Shown here: piece by piece, positions 59,900 to 64,000 of the stretch
How the letters are laid out: each line of letters begins with the position of its first letter
Numbering within the stretch: position 1 is the stretch's first letter
Origin: Laguncularia racemosa
Lineage: Eukaryota; Streptophyta; Magnoliopsida; Myrtales; Combretaceae
Assembly (NCBI GenBank): GCA_037954665.1
Contig: JBBMOL010000133.1
Location: 372,001-436,000, forward strand
Direction of reading: 5' to 3'
DNA length: 64,000 nt
Notes under the pieces: generated by a model
Databases searched by the model: none
What the model saw: the letters and a program-made list of their open reading frames with translations, nothing else
What the model was told of the DNA's origin: nothing
Made by a program: the position numbers and the translations under genes

Positions 59900-62170
59900 G
59901 AAGTTCAAAATAAACCTTGCTCTTCTTTTGACATATTCAAGTTTTGGCTACTCGCTTGGCACCCCTACCTCACAAAGTAGTGGGAAATTGACATGTTTTG
60001 GGTAGCCAAATGCTTTTGAGGCTGCATAGAATCCGAGATCTTGACCTTTTTGGTTGATAGAAGCGATATATATATAAAAAAAAAAGATTTATTGATACTA
60101 ACACGTAATGTATATAAATGAATGATAAGTAAGTATTAATAATATTTTGACAGATAATTGCAATACTAAATAGTTATTAAAAAAAAAAAACAATCTACTT
60201 TTTATGTTTTGCAAAAATTATCAATAAAAAAAATTTACTAATATTTACATGTGATTGTTCAGTTCAGATAGTGTGTTTGAGCTATAGTAATATGCATGCT
60301 CTGATTGCCATGCAGGCTTTAGTGGTTTTGATCGCGGCTTTTGCCATAGAGGAGAACTTTAGCATTGGCGGAAATATCATAGAGGATTAAAGCTCAAGTA
60401 TTTCCCCTGTGAACTTGGAAACCTAAGCTTGCAAGGATGCGTGGACAAAAGCAAATCCTGAGCCAAGAGGTCCAGGAGTCTTCCGACCCACAGGATACTT
60501 AATGATTACAATAGAACGCAAAAGCACTAAGGCATAATCATGACTTGGAAGCATTTATTTGATGCATTTTCCTTGTCATTTTACGTATTTGGTAACTTTC
60601 CACAAAATTACACTTTTGTGATATTAATACATTTCTTGGAACCCTTAAAATATTAATCTGAATTGGTAATAACACCCATCAATAATATGGTGTGTAATTT
60701 ACAAAGTGTTTGGATATGTAGAAATCATGGGAAATCCAATGAAATTAGTGGAAAGGGAAAGAAATTGTGTTTGGTTAGGATGGTAATGAAATGAAATGAA
60801 TAGAAATCAGTTGAATTGATTCTAAAGTTTTTTTCTTTTTAAATTCTCTTCAAAATCTGAATAAAAATAAAAAGAAATGGATGGCAAATATAGGAAATTA
60901 TAAAAATAGCCTTATAATGAGAGAAAAATACAAAAAGAGAGAGATCTATGAAGGCTAATTAGTATAATTTCTTTTTTCTTTTCACGAAACATTTTCTTTT
61001 ATTTCTAAACATTTCTACTTTTAATATCCAAACAAAATAAAAATTACGCTTCTTTTTTATTTCTTTTCTTTTCTTTTTCTTTACACAGTTTTCCTTTCGT
61101 TTCCTCTTTCTTTAAGGTTGCCAAGCATACTATTAGTAATTCTTGTATGTTTATCATTTTGGAGGTTCTATTTTCTTCTTAATTTGGGGAAAAGAAAAAG
61201 GTCAAACCTAAGAAGCAAACTTGGCTACGAACAAGCCCTTAAACTAAATGGTCAAAAGTAAGTTGCAGTTGGCCATGAATTTGCCTTCAAACTGACTAAT
61301 CCAAGAGAGTTTACGGTTCAGTTTAAGATGTAACTATAAGTCTTATCTTAACCACCTTCCATCAGCTGAACGTTTAAATGATTATAAAAATTAATATAAC
61401 GAGAATTTCAATGATTATAGATAAAGGAATTACCCAACCGAAAAATCATGTGATTTTGTTTTGATGTACTCGGCATGGTAGGTGCCAATACAAGAATCTC
61501 AACAAAAGATGAAACCACCAATCGCATTGACCTAAGCCTAAAATCATCTTTTAAGATATCCTGTCCGGATCCTGTAGAACGACCCACGATGCTCTACAAG
61601 GGGGACGCACCAACTTGTGCATTTCAATTTTCGTGGAGTACATGGATGTCGCTTTCTAAGGATGCTATACCTACCACGAAGAGAAAAAGATATTATATTA
61701 TAATGCAAGCACATGACAAACATAGCCATTGATTTGTTTGCAGTAAGTTTTGATTACATAGAGAATCTTATCGCATCTAGGGATGCTTTAGGTATCCTGT
61801 GATCATTTGCTTTAATAATCTCTCTTTTTTTTTTTCAATTTACAAACTGATAATTAAAATTACATTAAAATCTAAAAATCTTACAACTTTTTTATAATCT
61901 CGACTATTAATTATATATAATAAAAGATAAATTAATTAAAATTGAGAGAACATAAATAGAGATCCAAATCCCGTTTCTGTTTTTTCATTAAAGCTAGAGA
62001 ATTACATAAAACAAAATAAAGCAGTCTATCTACCTGCTCAAAAACATGTTTTCAAGCCTATGGCTTGGATCAAATCTATGGGGATATTTTCTTTCGCTAT
62101 AATTGGAGTACAGACTTTTAGATCATTCTTTCACAAATCCAAAACGTGGATTGAAGGCGCGACCAAAAAA

Positions 62171-62187
62171 GAAGAAGAAGAAGAAGA
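62171..62187. repeat. (GAA)n microsatellite
   Basis: Five to six GAA repeats followed by a GAAAT-type run to about 62220. Confidence 0.9.
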
Positions 62188-63288
62188 AAAGAAATGAAAT
62201 GAAATGAAAAGAAAGAAGGAAATTCCCATCCTCCTAATGGTGGGTTCCATGCTACTGGCTGCTTTGACATAGAATAAGTTGTCTTTTGCCTTGTAGAATA
62301 TGTCCATTATTACGTCGTTGATCCATAACTTGAAAGCCAACAGCAGTCCTCCCGGTGGCTGTACAGAGGAAAGATATTTTTTAGAGCTTGAAGTATGATC
62401 ATGTGCTCTATCCGAGAAAACAGGATATAGATGGCATCCCTTGAATATCCCTTCCTTTGACTCCATTTCTCGAAACAAAATCGAAATTTTTTAAATCTAA
62501 TTTCTTGTTCTACCATTAATGGGCAATAAGATCTGAACATATTGGTGCGTTAAAATAAACTTACAGAGAATTTGAATTAGTTGCGTGCTAGATACTTGAC
62601 CTATACCCAATTTAGTTTAAAATCTTAAATTTGAATTTGATTTTATGTGATATTTGATAAATTTGAATTTTATGGACGAAAATTTGTTATGTCAAAAATA
62701 CTATAACTATATTATGCTAACCTATTAAAATACTCTATTTGTAAAATTCAATTTAAAGACGAGACATACGAAGAGAAAAAAAAAGTTGTTGTAAAAAATT
62801 GTATACTATATGATGCATTTTAATAGATTGATACAATATAATTACAATACCTTGATACAGCAAATTTTCATCTGAATTTGATCTAATTAAATTTGTTTAG
62901 GATCCCTTTATGTTGCAAAAAGAAAATTTCCAAAACATTAATGTCCAAACTCAAGTTAAATTCAATTTTCATATAAGTTTCTTGAGTTGATTAAGTTCAA
63001 GAGTATAAAAAATTATATATTATAAATCTTGAATTCAATTCAATAAATTACTTCTTGTCAAAACTTGATGTTGATCAACAGCAATCCGTTCGAACTTGGG
63101 TAAAGGCAAAGTCTAATTCAAATATAGCTTGTGGATTGGTTTGGCTTTAGTTAACTTATGCTCTTATTAAAGAATTAGCATTGCACTTAAATAATTCTAA
63201 GAAAAGGATGAAGTTGAAGACGAGGTTAAAGATAAATAACGAGTCTTGTGAAGTTAATTTATATGAGAAATGCTTAAGGAATAAAGAA

Positions 63289-63786
63289 AAGAGAAAAATA
63301 TATTTTTAGTTTTTTATATTTATAATTTTTTTTTGAGTTTTAATATTTTTTATTTTAATCCTCAACATGTTTTAAATTTTATAAAAATAGAACTTGCATT
63401 AGATATGTTAAATTCTCTGTCCGTCTTAAGCATATATTAGCATTAGCTTTTGATTAGCATTGAACTGGTTAGTCAAGGTAATTAAGGCACACATACTTTT
63501 TTCAAGTCCATTTTCTCACTTTTAATAATTTTTTGTTATTTTTATTATATTATTAAATATATTTGATATTATTATTTAAATAAATATATTTAATAGTTTA
63601 TTTAATTATTATGAACCAATTTAAAGTTAATACATTACAAAGTGATGGAATACTTAATAGATTTGACAAAAATATTTTTTGGTAAGAGTTTGAAAATGTT
63701 GAAAACTTAAGTAAATGAAGAAAAAAAATTAATGACTTAAATAGAAAAATAGGGAAATGTTAAATACTAAAAGTGTACTCTTTCTT
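63289..63786. mobile_element. Long-TIR MITE, copy 2 (inverted relative to copy 1)
   Basis: About 498 bp with inverted ends (AAGAGAAAAATATATTTTTAGT and, on the other strand, AAGAAAGAGTACACTTTTAGT). The interior, for example 'tggttagtcaaggtaattaaggcacacatac' (split here for reading: tggttagtcaagg, taattaaggcac), matches the reverse complement of copy 1 ('ttggtcaaggtaattaggg'). So this is the same family inserted the other way round, 45 kb away. It has no reading frame. Confidence 0.8.
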
Positions 63787-64000
63787 AAAAAAAAAAAAAG
63801 TTATATAAACACTAGGACCGTAAAGAATTGTTCATAAACCGCTTGATGTATAGCATGTGTGTCAAAACACTTAGCTAGTACTTTGTCATGCTTTGATCAC
63901 ATGTTACATGTTATATAGATTGTAATTGGTCTTTAAAGATTTGGTCCACATAAATATTTTTTAGCAAAAAGAGTGTAATGTATGGTTCTAAATATATTAT

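Larger units (their letters stand above)
58404..63288. other. AT-rich spacer with isolated coding-like stretches
   Basis: No complete gene. Three short stretches look more coding-like than their surroundings but I do not recognise them: 58497-58613 plus (YVRLCIFEQRNVQEER...), 60320-60530 plus after a tgccatgcag acceptor-like site (FAIEENFSIGGN... and DAWTKANPEPRGPGVF), and the frames near 61475-61732 (plus) and 62131-62540 (minus). A further AT-rich MITE-like segment with 'gtgtttgg' and 'ccaaaca' phrases lies at about 60700-61140. A (TA)n run lies at 59878-59899 and a (GAA)n run at 62171-62187. Confidence 0.35.

Overview
The window looks like AT-rich, repeat-dense nuclear DNA of a flowering plant, most likely a eudicot. 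The evidence is one spliced plant-specific gene with GT-AG introns (DUF506/PDDEXK_6 family), plant-type LTR and non-LTR retrotransposons, hAT and Harbinger-like DNA elements, and long AT-rich spacers. I see no bacterial-style operons, rRNA, canonical tRNA or CRISPR. The species cannot be fixed from sequence alone.

Layout. 0-3.9 kb: AT-rich spacer. 3.95-7.94 kb: decayed hAT element (BED finger plus DUF659 transposase, minus strand) with a recognisable terminal sequence at 7.76-7.94 kb, abutting a four-unit ~200-bp tandem array (7.94-8.70 kb). 11.6-13.6 kb: relic of a plant mobile-domain (PMD/Ulp1-associated) gene, interrupted by a solo LTR at 12541-13269. 14703-15829: second solo LTR with a perfect TSD. 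16.2-19.8 kb: DNA-element cluster, including a ~530-bp long-TIR MITE and an hAT element with a perfect 8-bp TSD (18668-19788). 19.8-21.0 kb: possible solo LTR. 24282-24742: compact solo LTR with a perfect TSD. 25.2-28.5 kb: decayed LTR-element pieces (LTR edge and Copia-type gag, minus strand). 29.8-30.1 kb: 5'-truncated LINE tail (RNase H). 32034-33567: the only gene that looks intact, a three-exon DUF506 gene. 34.3-36.4 kb: second, unrelated hAT transposase relic. 37.8-45.3 kb: full-length but dead LINE with a 2-kb solo LTR nested in ORF1. 45.4-50.1 kb: Harbinger/Tourist-like and hAT-like MITEs. 52581-58398: nearly intact Ty3/gypsy element of probable CRM (centromeric retrotransposon) type with LTRs, PBS, PPT, TSD and a gag-pol frame broken by only two stops. 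58.4-64 kb: spacer with a second copy of the long-TIR MITE in opposite orientation.

Apart from the DUF506 gene, nearly everything recognisable is mobile DNA in various states of decay. Solo LTRs outnumber complete LTR elements (at least four to one), pointing to frequent LTR-LTR recombination. The most interesting signals are the hairpin-repeat LTRs of the CRM-like element, whose polyprotein reading frame runs through the PPT into the 3' LTR; a Pol III-like A-box/B-box pair inside the 2-kb LTR family; and the C-to-T/G-to-A spectrum of the stops that killed the LINE. I did not find a clearly new gene system.
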